This document shows positions 1-7,714 of a stretch of 64,000 nt of DNA, in pieces. A program made the position numbers and the translations under genes. The DNA lies in the NCBI RefSeq assembly GCF_900156875.1, contig NZ_LT707409.1, forward strand, positions 183,122-247,121. Reading direction: 5' to 3'. Below the pieces are notes generated by a model. That model was given only the letters and a program-made list of their open reading frames with translations. It searched no databases and was not told the origin of the DNA. The DNA comes from Robertmurraya dakarensis (GTDB lineage: Bacteria; Bacillota; Bacilli; Bacillales; Cytobacillaceae). Within the stretch, counting starts at the first letter, position 1; each line of letters starts with the position of its first letter.

Positions 1-904
1 TGCTGCAAACATTGGAACTCCTGATGATGTCCAAGGAGTGTTGGAAAACGGAGGAGAAGGCGTAGGTTTATATCGGACCGAATTCCTATATATGGGACGC
101 GAAACTCTTCCGACAGAAGAGGAACAATTCGAGGCTTATAAAGCGGTGCTTGAACGTATGGGTGATAAGCCGGTCGTTGTGCGTACACTCGATATCGGCG
201 GTGACAAAGAGCTTCCATATTTAGATCTTCCGAAAGAAATGAATCCGTTCTTAGGATTCCGCGCGATCCGCTTATGTTTGGAAATGCAGGATATGTTCCG
301 TACACAGCTTCGGGCATTATTGCGTGCAAGTGTATTCGGTAACTTAAAAATCATGTTCCCGATGATTGCTACACTTGATGAGTTCCGTGAGGCAAAGTCA
401 ATACTGCTTGAGGAAAAAGAAAAACTTCAAGGAGAAGGGATTGCGGTTTCTGAAACGATTGAGGTAGGAATCATGGTGGAAATTCCATCTACAGCTGTAA
501 TGGCGGATCTTTTTGCAAAAGAGGTCGATTTCTTTTCAATTGGAACGAATGATTTAATTCAGTATACATTAGCAGCAGATCGCATGAACGAACGAGTTTC
601 TTATCTTTATCAGCCATACAACCCAGCAATTCTTCGCTTGGTTAAAAATGTCATTGATGCAGCGCATAAAGAAGGCAAATGGGCCGGTATGTGCGGAGAA
701 ATGGCAGGGGATGAAGTTGCAATTCCACTGTTACTAGGGCTTGGTTTAGATGAATTTAGTATGAGTGCGACATCGATTTTGAAGGCTCGCAGTCAAATTT
801 TACGATTATCTCGAGAAGAATTGCGATCTGATGCGCAGAAAGCTTTAATGATGAATACAGCTGAGGAAGTTAAACGTTTTATTGAAGAAAAATACATCAA
901 TTAA
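1..904 (+). CDS. ptsI: Phosphoenolpyruvate-protein phosphotransferase (PTS enzyme I), C-terminal part
   Basis: The gene is open at the left edge; about 300 codons remain, read in the frame starting at base 2. Enzyme I is the cytoplasmic kinase that moves phosphate from PEP to HPr in sugar uptake. What is left is the PEP-binding TIM-barrel half: [21 protein letters not shown], the [17 protein letters not shown] block and the active-site cysteine in MCGEMAGD. The phospho-histidine and HPr-binding domains lie outside the window. The fba gene begins 18 bp after the stop with no terminator between, so the two are probably co-transcribed. It could be the general enzyme I or a paralogue belonging to a particular sugar operon; the missing left side would decide. 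Confidence 0.95.
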   Translation, partial: AANIGTPDDVQGVLENGGEGVGLYRTEFLYMGRETLPTEEEQFEAYKAVLERMGDKPVVVRTLDIGGDKELPYLDLPKEMNPFLGFRAIRLCLEMQDMFRTQLRALLRASVFGNLKIMFPMIATLDEFREAKSILLEEKEKLQGEGIAVSETIEVGIMVEIPSTAVMADLFAKEVDFFSIGTNDLIQYTLAADRMNERVSYLYQPYNPAILRLVKNVIDAAHKEGKWAGMCGEMAGDEVAIPLLLGLGLDEFSMSATSILKARSQILRLSREELRSDAQKALMMNTAEEVKRFIEEKYIN

Positions 905-922
905 GAACGAGGAGGAACAGAT

Positions 923-1780
923 ATGCCTTTAGTTTCTATGAAAGAAATGCTGATTAAAGCGAAAGAAGAAGGCTATGCGGTAGGGCAGTTTAACTTGAAT
1001 AATCTTGAATTTACTCAAGCTATTTTACAAGCGGCGGAGGATGAAAAATCTCCAGTTATACTAGGGGTCTCTGAAGGTGCTGGAAAATATATGGGTGGTT
1101 TTAAAACAGTTGTAAAAATGGTAGAAGGGCTGTTAGAAGATTACAAAATTACCGTTCCAGTCGCGATTCATTTGGACCATGGTTCTGGTTTTGACAAGTG
1201 TAAACAAGCAATTGACGCTGGTTTCACTTCTGTGATGATTGATGCTTCTCATCATCCGTTTGCAGAAAATGTGAGAATCACTTCTGAAGTAGTGGAGTAT
1301 GCTCATGCTAAAGGCGTTTCGGTGGAAGCAGAACTGGGCATTGTCGGCGGAGAAGAGGATGGCGTCGTTGGGAATGGCGTTATTTATGCAGATCCACGTG
1401 AATGTGAGGAATTAGTGACTCAGACAGGAATCGATTTTCTTGCTCCTGCTCTTGGCTCCGTTCACGGACCATATGTGGGAGAGCCTAACCTTGGTTTTAA
1501 AGAAATGAAGGAAATTGCTGAACTTGCAGGGGTACCGCTTGTGCTGCATGGTGGAACAGGAATCCCGACGAAGGATATTCAAAAAGCGATTTCACTCGGA
1601 ACTGCTAAAATCAATGTGAATACCGAAAACCAAATTTCTTCTGCGAAAAAAGTTCGCGAAGTATTAGCGGCGAATCCAAATATGTATGATCCACGTAAAT
1701 ACCTGGGACCTGCTCGCGAGGCCATTAAAGAAACAGTGATCGGAAAAATCCGTGAGTTTGGTTCTTCAGGGAAGGCGTAA
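923..1780 (+). CDS. fba: Class II fructose-1,6-bisphosphate aldolase
   Basis: This 285-residue cytoplasmic zinc enzyme cleaves fructose-1,6-bisphosphate to two triose phosphates in glycolysis. The start ATG follows GAGGAGG. Visible class II features are HLDHG (residues 83-87) with the metal/catalytic Asp-His, the metal-ligand histidines in GSVHGPY (H181) and VLHGGTG (H209), and the phosphate-binding NVNTENQ segment. The length and sequence closely follow Bacillus FbaA. A tagatose-bisphosphate aldolase is possible but less likely. It lies directly behind ptsI and is closed by the terminator at about 1809-1848. Confidence 0.95.
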   Translation: MPLVSMKEMLIKAKEEGYAVGQFNLNNLEFTQAILQAAEDEKSPVILGVSEGAGKYMGGFKTVVKMVEGLLEDYKITVPVAIHLDHGSGFDKCKQAIDAGFTSVMIDASHHPFAENVRITSEVVEYAHAKGVSVEAELGIVGGEEDGVVGNGVIYADPRECEELVTQTGIDFLAPALGSVHGPYVGEPNLGFKEMKEIAELAGVPLVLHGGTGIPTKDIQKAISLGTAKINVNTENQISSAKKVREVLAANPNMYDPRKYLGPAREAIKETVIGKIREFGSSGKA

Positions 1781-1808
1781 CACGGCGCTTTAGCTTATAT
1801 AGTGATAG

Positions 1809-1848
1809 AAACACGATATTTCACGAAGTGGAGTATCGTGTTTTTTTT
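1809..1848 (+). terminator. Intrinsic terminator of ptsI-fba
   Basis: A 9-bp stem (AACACGATA / TATCGTGTT) is followed by a run of eight T. Confidence 0.9.
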
Positions 1849-1854
1849 GGATGC

Positions 1855-2035
1855 AGATGTGGGGAATTCTTTTTCAGACAAGGTAAGTGGTAAATGCGTA
1901 AGCGGAGTCTGAATTCTTGGTGGATTCGGACAAGGAGCAAGGGAAAAACGCAAGCGGAGTCTGAATACGAGAAGGATTCGGACAGCTCATGGAGTAAGTG
2001 ATCATACCGAGTCCGATATACGGGTCTAGACAACC
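1855..2035. repeat. 52-bp tandem hairpin array, locus 1
   Basis: Two complete stem-loops with 8-nt arms and a 9-nt loop lie at 1907-1931 and 1959-1983 (arms GTCTGAAT and ATTCGGAC). Degenerate units sit exactly 52 bp to either side: right arm TTTCAGAC at 1872-1879 and left arm GTCCGATA at 2011-2018. The loops and the 27-bp stretches between hairpins vary. The same element with the same period occurs at 25242-25422 and about 54891-55019. It is non-coding and lies between two transcription units. Its function is unknown. Confidence 0.85.
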
Positions 2036-2138
2036 GTTGTCCAGCTTGCGTTCCGCACCTTTTATTGGTGTCAAATAGTATAATCATTATAGTTAAGGTA
2101 GATACAAGTTCAATATTCCGCCATAACTTTTTTACGCA

Positions 2139-2158
2139 TTTGTGACATGTTTCACAAA
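2139..2158. promoter_or_regulatory. Palindromic operator (Fnr/Crp- or Rex-like) upstream of the DoxX gene
   Basis: TTTGTGA-N6-TCACAAA is a perfect 7-bp inverted repeat. It fits the Crp/Fnr family pattern TGTGA-N6-TCACA exactly and differs by one inner base from the Rex pattern TTGTGAA-N4-TTCACAA. It lies about 80 bp upstream of the start codon at 2238 and upstream of an extended -10-like TGGTATTCT near 2182. Control by oxygen or NADH redox state is inferred. Confidence 0.5.
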
Positions 2159-2237
2159 GTGCTGATTGTCCGTCAAGTTCATGGTATTCTCTGAGTATAG
2201 AAATTATCTTATATATTCCTGAAAGGAAGAGATCATA

Positions 2238-2753
2238 ATGATCAACAAAACACTAAGAGAAAATAATATTGTAGCAGGAGTTTTAACATTAATTAGATTA
2301 TATCTAGGTTACGCTTGGTTTACTGCAGGGCTTGGAAAATTAACAGGTGGATTTGACGCTAGTGGATTTTTAGCCAATGCAGTGAAAAATCCAGTTATGG
2401 GCCCAGACGGAAGTGCCGTTTACGGCTGGTATGTAACATTTATTGAAGGCTTTGCTCTTCCAAATGCCGAATTATTCAATGTCTTGATTCCTCTTGGAGA
2501 AACTTTGGTTGGCTTAGGACTGATGCTGGGTGGCTTAACAACGGCAGCTGCATTCTTTGCAGTAGTCATGAACTTTGCTTTTATGCTTGCTGGAACAGTA
2601 TCTCACAATCCAACAGACGTTTTAATGGGCGTTATCATTATTGCAGCTGGCTACAATGCAGGTAAATTCGGATTAGATCGTTATCTATTACCATTCTTAC
2701 GCAAGCTAGTAAACAAAGGAAAAGAAGAAAAAGCACAATCTGTATCTGCTTAA
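2238..2753 (+). CDS. DoxX family membrane protein
   Basis: This 171-residue integral membrane protein starts at an ATG behind GGAAGAGATC. Four hydrophobic segments are visible, with DoxX-type features in the first helix (LYLGYAWFTAGLGKL) and the GETLVGLGLMLGG segment. DoxX proteins are related to a thiosulfate:quinone oxidoreductase subunit and to quinone-stress proteins such as MhqP, but the activity of most members is unknown. It is a single-gene unit with a redox-type palindrome upstream and its own terminator. A second, shorter DoxX protein is encoded at 15021. Confidence 0.8.
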   Translation: MINKTLRENNIVAGVLTLIRLYLGYAWFTAGLGKLTGGFDASGFLANAVKNPVMGPDGSAVYGWYVTFIEGFALPNAELFNVLIPLGETLVGLGLMLGGLTTAAAFFAVVMNFAFMLAGTVSHNPTDVLMGVIIIAAGYNAGKFGLDRYLLPFLRKLVNKGKEEKAQSVSA

Positions 2754-2763
2754 AGAATAGTAG

Positions 2764-2822
2764 AAGAGGATGGCTTGGGGGATCGTTTTAACGATTTCTA
2801 GAGTCATCCTCTTTCTTTTTTG
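2764..2822 (+). terminator. Intrinsic terminator after the DoxX gene
   Basis: The 9-bp stem AAGAGGATG / CATCCTCTT has a smaller inner hairpin and is followed by a T-rich tail. Confidence 0.8.
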
Positions 2823-2947
2823 TTGACCTTTATAGCTTTGAGAGAAGTATTAGGCATTTTTAAAAATAAAAGGTAATTTCGAAAATTTATTGAATTTATC
2901 AATAGATATAAATCATTTTGTTTGTATGATAAAGGAGGGGAACCATA

Positions 2948-3739
2948 ATGGAATTTGGACTTACCGGAAAAAATGCGATTATTACAGGCGGAAGTGCTGG
3001 GATTGGTTTATCGTGTGCGAAAGCATTGGTTTCAGAAGGAGCTAATGTGATGATTATTGGGAGAGATCGTGTAAAACTTGAAAATGCAGTGAACTCTTTA
3101 CGTGAAATTGATGAAAAGCGTAAGGTTATTGCAATTAGTGAGGATTTAACGAGTCCTTCAGTAGCGGAAAGGATAGGGGCAGAGGCCATTTCTCAATTTG
3201 GAAAAATTGATATTTTGATCAATAATGCAGGATCTGCTAAAGCGGGATCATTTTGGGACCTTAGTGATCAAGATTTCTTAGATGCATGGACTTTAAAACT
3301 ATTAGGCTACATTCGGATGGTGAAGGCTGTGGCACCATATATGATGAAGGAAAAGCAAGGAAGGATTCTAAATATTGTCGGTACCGGCGGGAAAACTCCA
3401 AGTCCTACCTTTCTTCCAGGTGGAACAGCCAATGCGGCTTTATTAAATTTCACAAAAGGGATTTCAAAAGAACTGGCTGGGTATGGTGTCCGAATTAATG
3501 TGATTTCTCCAGCCATTACGGCTACCGAACGAGCAGAAACACTCGCTTTACAGGAGGCGGAAGCAAATGGGATCAGTGTAGAAGAACAAAAGGCGTTGAC
3601 TAATGCCAAAATGCCTCTTGGTCAGGTAGTCCAGCCGGAGGAAATAGCGTATATGGCGCTCCTTCTTGTATCGGACCTTATCCCTTCGATAACTGGGACG
3701 GAAATCGCCATTGATGGTGGATTACAGGCTGGTATTTAG
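2948..3739 (+). CDS. SDR-fold protein without the catalytic triad
   Basis: This 263-residue Rossmann-fold protein of the short-chain dehydrogenase/reductase family starts behind AAAGGAGGGG. The NAD(P)-binding TGGSAGIG (residues 13-20), the NNAG motif and the C-terminal IDGG are all present, so it should bind a nicotinamide cofactor. The catalytic positions are not canonical: the usual Y-x-x-x-K segment reads GGTANAAL, with Gly in place of Tyr and Asn in place of Lys, and the usual NISS serine segment reads NIVGTGG. It may therefore be a non-classical SDR or a non-enzymatic sensor or binding protein. It stands alone, and no substrate can be assigned. Confidence 0.85.
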   Translation: MEFGLTGKNAIITGGSAGIGLSCAKALVSEGANVMIIGRDRVKLENAVNSLREIDEKRKVIAISEDLTSPSVAERIGAEAISQFGKIDILINNAGSAKAGSFWDLSDQDFLDAWTLKLLGYIRMVKAVAPYMMKEKQGRILNIVGTGGKTPSPTFLPGGTANAALLNFTKGISKELAGYGVRINVISPAITATERAETLALQEAEANGISVEEQKALTNAKMPLGQVVQPEEIAYMALLLVSDLIPSITGTEIAIDGGLQAGI

Positions 3740-3835
3740 TGCTTTTTAGGCATGCATTAATAATTATAATTAGATTGCTCCGAAAATCTATTTTTTGGTT
3801 AAAATGCGATATTTTGTTGTAATTCTTTTTTGTAA

Positions 3836-3897
3836 AAAAATTAAAGAAGAGGAGACTGTCTTGATTGTTAATACCGCTATTTAACAGCCTCTTTAAG
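3836..3897 (-). terminator. Terminator of the decayed gene at 3898-4289
   Basis: Read on the minus strand, AAGAGGCTGTT and ACAGTCTCCTCTT form an imperfect stem followed by TTTAATTTTTTT. Confidence 0.6.
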
Positions 3898-4289
3898 TTA
3901 AAAGAACCCTTCTGTTGCTTCAAAGCTTCTTAGGACATGGTCTATGGTATTTTTGTTTTCTTGATAAAAACGGGAGGTTACTTGACCGTTAATGTGGTAC
4001 TCGATGCTCACATCTTTAATAAAAACCAACTCAAAGGTAACCATCCCGTTCATGTCTTCCTCATATTAATATGCCGTCTGACCGTTGTTAAAAGTAATTG
4101 GAGTAAAGCTTTGTAGGTCAGGAGAGAACTCAGGGTAGTAAAAGGAACCAAAAGCTGATATGTGATTGCTATCGAATTTATATAAGGATTTTCCATCGCA
4201 TTGCCTGATACTAGCCCGCTTGGCCAGTCTTCAGGATACTCTATTTTAAATCCATATTTAGCGTTTTCGTAAACCGTAAAATATCTCAA
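3898..4289 (-). pseudogene. Decayed lipoprotein-like gene
   Basis: Conserved-looking protein sequence continues across three disruptions on the minus strand. The first piece reads RYFTVYENAKYGFKIEYPED. The frame then shifts near 4155 to SFYYPEFSPDLQSFTPITFN. An internal TAA follows in the segment QTAY-stop-YEEDMNGMVTFE, and the frame stays open to LRSFEATEGFF at a terminator. The YGF-I-YP-W start resembles secreted PsbP-like lipoprotein domains of bacilli. The signal peptide is also damaged or missing. The call as a pseudogene rests on frame continuity; the family name is a weaker inference. Confidence 0.7.
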
Positions 4290-4472
4290 GGGCTTTGTAA
4301 GTCGCAGGAAACCATCATTTTAAGGAATTGCTTTAATCATTGAGTTGTATTGTTAAACGGATTTATCTTATCTCGTAATCCTCCCTACCATAACATCCTT
4401 AAATATAGTAGAATAAGGTGAATTGTTAAAAGAATGTAAAGGCAGAAATACATACAGGTGGAGGATTACAAA

Positions 4473-5423
4473 GTGACGTATCAGCTAAAACCCAGTTTTA
4501 AAATGTTTTCATTGAATTCAAATCGAAAGTTAGCGGAAGAGATGGCAGAACTGTTGGGGTGTAAGTTAGGAAAATGCTCGGTATCTCAATTCAGTGATGG
4601 CGAAATTCAAATACATATCGAGGAAAGTGTACGAGGCTGTGAGGTCTTCGTCGTTCAATCTACATCAAACCCGGTAAATGAGACGATTTTGGAGCTATTG
4701 ATCATGATTGATGCTTTAAAGAGAGCTTCTGCAAGTCAAATTAATGTGGTAATCCCTTATTTTGGCTATGGCCGACAAGATCGAAAGGCACGTTCACGGG
4801 AACCTATTACGGCAAAATTAGTTGCTAATCTTCTAGAGAAAGCCGGAGCAAATCGTGTTGTCACAATGGATTTCCACTCAACACAAGCTCAAGGTTTCTT
4901 TGATATCCCGGTTGAACATTTGATTGGCGTTCCAATTTTGGCCGAATATTTTGAGGCAAAAGGGTTGGAAGATATCGTCGTGGTTGCGCCACATAATGGA
5001 AGCATAGGAAGAGCTAGAAAAATGGCAAATCTTTTGCATGCACCACTAGCTCTTATAGATAAAAGAAAGCTAGAAGACAGTGAAGCAGAAACGTTGGATA
5101 TTGTCGGAAATGTTGAAAGCAAAAATGCGATTATTATCGATGATTTAGTTGATACAGGTACCACTATTACATTAGCAGCTAAGGCTTTAAAAGAACACGG
5201 AGCAAACTCCATTTATGTAGGTCTTACACATGCTGTTTTAACAGGGGATTCTATTATTAAAATTGAATCGTCACCAATTAAAGAACTAGTGGTGACCAAC
5301 ACGATACACCAGCCAAAAGAAAAAGACAGCAAGAAAGTGACAACGATCTCGGTGGCGCCATTGCTTGTTGATGCGATCGATCGTATTCACAACGATAAAG
5401 CGGTTAGTCCACTATTCGAATAA
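4473..5423 (+). CDS. Ribose-phosphate pyrophosphokinase paralogue, probably altered activity
   Basis: This 316-residue protein is homologous along its whole length to PRPP synthetase, which makes PRPP from ribose 5-phosphate and ATP. I chose the GTG at 4473 because GGAGG lies 8 bases upstream; the in-frame GTG at 4458 is too close to any site. The N-terminal FSDGEIQI and the REPITAKL block are conserved. Two catalytic regions are not: the usual SPDxGG motif reads APHNGS, and the flexible loop after IDKR reads KLEDSE instead of the Arg-rich RPRPN. The PRPP loop is [11 protein letters not shown]. It is monocistronic and probably a second, regulatory or inactive copy rather than the housekeeping prs. 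Confidence 0.85.
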   Translation: MTYQLKPSFKMFSLNSNRKLAEEMAELLGCKLGKCSVSQFSDGEIQIHIEESVRGCEVFVVQSTSNPVNETILELLIMIDALKRASASQINVVIPYFGYGRQDRKARSREPITAKLVANLLEKAGANRVVTMDFHSTQAQGFFDIPVEHLIGVPILAEYFEAKGLEDIVVVAPHNGSIGRARKMANLLHAPLALIDKRKLEDSEAETLDIVGNVESKNAIIIDDLVDTGTTITLAAKALKEHGANSIYVGLTHAVLTGDSIIKIESSPIKELVVTNTIHQPKEKDSKKVTTISVAPLLVDAIDRIHNDKAVSPLFE

Positions 5424-5431
5424 TAAAATTT

Positions 5432-5478
5432 ATGCCCCCGCTGAATGGAAGATATATTCATTCAGCGGGGGGCATTTT
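5432..5478. terminator. Strong terminator between convergent genes
   Basis: A stem of about 16 bp (ATGCCCCCGCTGAATG with one bulged G on the other arm) is followed by TTTT on the plus strand. It may also stop transcripts from the minus-strand gene at 5529. Confidence 0.85.
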
Positions 5479-5528
5479 GCTGTGAAGCGCAATATTTATT
5501 ATGCTAAGGGGGAAAAGCAAGGACGAGA

Positions 5529-5732
5529 TTATTCTTGCTTTTCGCGATTGTCGTTATTGCCGGTTATATTGTTAACAGCATTTTTAGCCGCATCCACCGT
5601 ATTCATGGCTGCATTTTCAGTTGTCTCCAATGCATTATGCACCGTCTCAAATGCAGAACCGGCTGTATTCTTTAGGCTTTCAGTAAAACTGCTGTTATTC
5701 TGCTGCTGTTGATTATTTTTTTCATTAGCCAT
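5529..5732 (-). CDS. Small hydrophilic LEA-like protein
   Basis: This 67-residue protein starts at the ATG preceded by GGAGGTGATACAT; an upstream in-frame ATG lacks a site. A Gln/Asn-rich head is followed by a long amphipathic helix with regularly spaced Ala and Thr (TAGSAFETVHNALETT, NTVDAAKNAVNN). This composition is typical of LEA-type or YtxH-like stress proteins. It has no Cys, no membrane segment and no recognisable catalytic motif. The function is unknown. Confidence 0.7.
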   Translation of the reverse strand: MANEKNNQQQQNNSSFTESLKNTAGSAFETVHNALETTENAAMNTVDAAKNAVNNITGNNDNREKQE

Positions 5733-5865
5733 ATGTATCACCTCCAACAAAAATAGGATATGTAGGGGGTGATTTTTTATTCTACAAAAATAAAAGTGTC
5801 GTCCTAATGCATTTTTCTGCTAGTACCTAAGCCTAAAATTCTTTTGAACTTCGTTTAAAAATTAA

Positions 5866-5893
5866 TTGACATTCAAAAGACAATGTTTATAAT
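5866..5893 (+). promoter_or_regulatory. SigA-type promoter of the acyl-CoA/TRAP operon
   Basis: TTGACA (5866-5871) and TATAAT (5888-5893) are separated by 16 bp, 60 bp upstream of the first gene. ATTGAC and GACAAT form an imperfect inverted repeat over the -35 region, a possible site for the operon's TetR regulator. Confidence 0.7.
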
Positions 5894-5952
5894 AAAAATA
5901 TATAATATTCAGAAAATTAATAAATTTTATCAATCCGGAGGTGTATGGAAGA

Positions 5953-7101
5953 ATGAAAGCTCCTTTTTTAACAGATGAACATGAGTTGTTTCGCAGTTCA
6001 TTACGGAAAATGCTCGAAAAAGAAGCGTATCCATTTTATAAAGAATGGGAGCAGAATCGAGAAATACCAAGAGAATTTTGGTTGAAAATGGGCGAGAATG
6101 GGTTCCTATGTTCTTGGGTAGATGAAAAATATGGAGGATTAGGGTCTGATTTCGGTTATTCGATGATTTTAAACGAAGAATTAGAAAGAGTCGGTCAAGG
6201 GCTAGCAAGCGGGATGTGTCTACATTCTGAAATTGTAAGCCCTTACATATCCGCGCTGGGAACAGAGGAGCAAAAGCAGAAATGGCTTCCAGGCTGTGTA
6301 AGCGGTGAAATCATTACGGCGATTGCAATGACAGAGCCAGGAGCAGGATCAGACTTGGCTCATATTAAAACAACAGCAAAGCGTGAGGGAGAATACTATA
6401 TTCTCAACGGAGAAAAAACGTTTATCACTAATGCGGTAAAAGCAGATTTAGCGATTGTTGTCTGCAAAACAGATCCTCATGCCAATCCGCCGCATAAAGG
6501 GGTCAGTTTGATTGCTGTTGAAGCAGGGACAGAAGGATTTAAGAAAGGAAAGAAGCTAGAAAAAATAGGAATGCATAGCGGTGAGACAGGTGAACTGATT
6601 TTTGAAGATGCGAAAGTGCCTGTTGCAAACCTTATTGGAGAAGAAGGAAAAGGCTTTTACTATTTAATGAAAAACTTGCAGCAAGAACGTCTTGTTGTCG
6701 CCATTCAATGCCAGGTGGAAGCAGAAGAAATGCTGCGTCTAACGATCGACTATGTGAAAAATCGGCAGGCCTTTGGGCAGTCTGTTAGCAAGTTTCAAAA
6801 TACACAATTTAAAATCGCAGAGATGGCTACGGAAATTGATATCGGCCGTTCTTACCTTAATGGCGTGGTTGAAAGACATATAAAGGGAGCAGATTTAGTC
6901 AAAGAAGTATCGATGGCCAAATGGTGGATCAGTGAAATGGCGAAAAGGGTAGCATCTCAATGTCTTCAGCTTCATGGCGGATATGGATACATGGAAGAAT
7001 ACGAGATTGCGAGGCGTTATCGGGATATTCCTGTAGCAAGCATCTATGCTGGCTCAACGGAGATCATGAAGACGATCATCGCAAAACAACTCAACTTATA
7101 A
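5953..7101 (+). CDS. Acyl-CoA dehydrogenase (long-chain/isovaleryl type active site)
   Basis: This 382-residue cytoplasmic FAD enzyme should oxidise an acyl-CoA to the 2-enoyl-CoA. The ATG at 5953 is chosen because GGAGGTG lies 9 bases upstream. MTEPGAGSDL (FAD/substrate loop), the QAFG segment, CLQLHGGYGY and the C-terminal IYAGSTEI are all visible. The usual medium-chain base (Glu after IY) is Ala here, while QQERLVVA offers the Glu used by long-chain and isovaleryl enzymes. It is the first gene of an operon with a TetR regulator, an acyl-CoA ligase and a TRAP transporter, so the substrate is probably the CoA ester of an imported acid. Confidence 0.9.
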   Translation: MKAPFLTDEHELFRSSLRKMLEKEAYPFYKEWEQNREIPREFWLKMGENGFLCSWVDEKYGGLGSDFGYSMILNEELERVGQGLASGMCLHSEIVSPYISALGTEEQKQKWLPGCVSGEIITAIAMTEPGAGSDLAHIKTTAKREGEYYILNGEKTFITNAVKADLAIVVCKTDPHANPPHKGVSLIAVEAGTEGFKKGKKLEKIGMHSGETGELIFEDAKVPVANLIGEEGKGFYYLMKNLQQERLVVAIQCQVEAEEMLRLTIDYVKNRQAFGQSVSKFQNTQFKIAEMATEIDIGRSYLNGVVERHIKGADLVKEVSMAKWWISEMAKRVASQCLQLHGGYGYMEEYEIARRYRDIPVASIYAGSTEIMKTIIAKQLNL

Positions 7102-7113
7102 GGGTTTTGTGCT

Positions 7114-7698
7114 ATGAAACTATCTGAAAAGAGGCTGCTAAACAAGAAGGAACAAATACTAATATCCGCCATTAAAATTGTTAATCAAAAAGGCTTTCAA
7201 AATACGACGATGGAAGAAGTTGCAGCAGAGCTTTTGATGACGAAGGGATCCCTTTACTACTATTTTAAAAATAAAGAAGATCTCCTCTTTCAATGCCACA
7301 AACTTGTTTTATCAAGGGCGATTGAAGAATTGCAAGCACATATAGATGAAGAAACAACCTATGAAAATCGTTTGAGAAAAATGATCAAAACGCATATTGA
7401 TTATGCAATTGAAGAAAAAGAAACCTTTAATATCATCATTAAACCGAGCGAAACATTCTCGGGCACGAAATTAGAACCGATATTAGAAATCCGCCGCACT
7501 TATGCAGGTTACTTTTACCGTGTCATAAAGGATGGAATATCCGCAAAGGAATTTAAAAACGATGAACCAAAAATCGTCAGCATGTTCTTGCTTGGATCGA
7601 TGAACTGGCTGCAGCAGTGGTATAATCCAGCTGGCAAAAAGTCTAAAGAAGAGATTCAAGACATTTATGCTGAATATATATTAAAAATTCTTAAATAG
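7114..7698 (+). CDS. TetR/AcrR family regulator of the acyl-CoA operon
   Basis: This 194-residue DNA-binding repressor has an N-terminal helix-turn-helix (TTMEEVAAELLMTKGSLYYY) and a ligand-binding C-terminal domain. It begins 12 bp after the dehydrogenase gene and is followed 16 bp later by the ligase gene. TetR regulators placed this way (FadR, PsrA type) usually sense an acyl-CoA and repress their own operon; that role is inferred here. The start site has only a weak ribosome site, which suggests translation coupled to the upstream gene. Confidence 0.85.
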   Translation: MKLSEKRLLNKKEQILISAIKIVNQKGFQNTTMEEVAAELLMTKGSLYYYFKNKEDLLFQCHKLVLSRAIEELQAHIDEETTYENRLRKMIKTHIDYAIEEKETFNIIIKPSETFSGTKLEPILEIRRTYAGYFYRVIKDGISAKEFKNDEPKIVSMFLLGSMNWLQQWYNPAGKKSKEEIQDIYAEYILKILK

Positions 7699-7714
7699 AA
7701 AGGAAGTCTACGAG

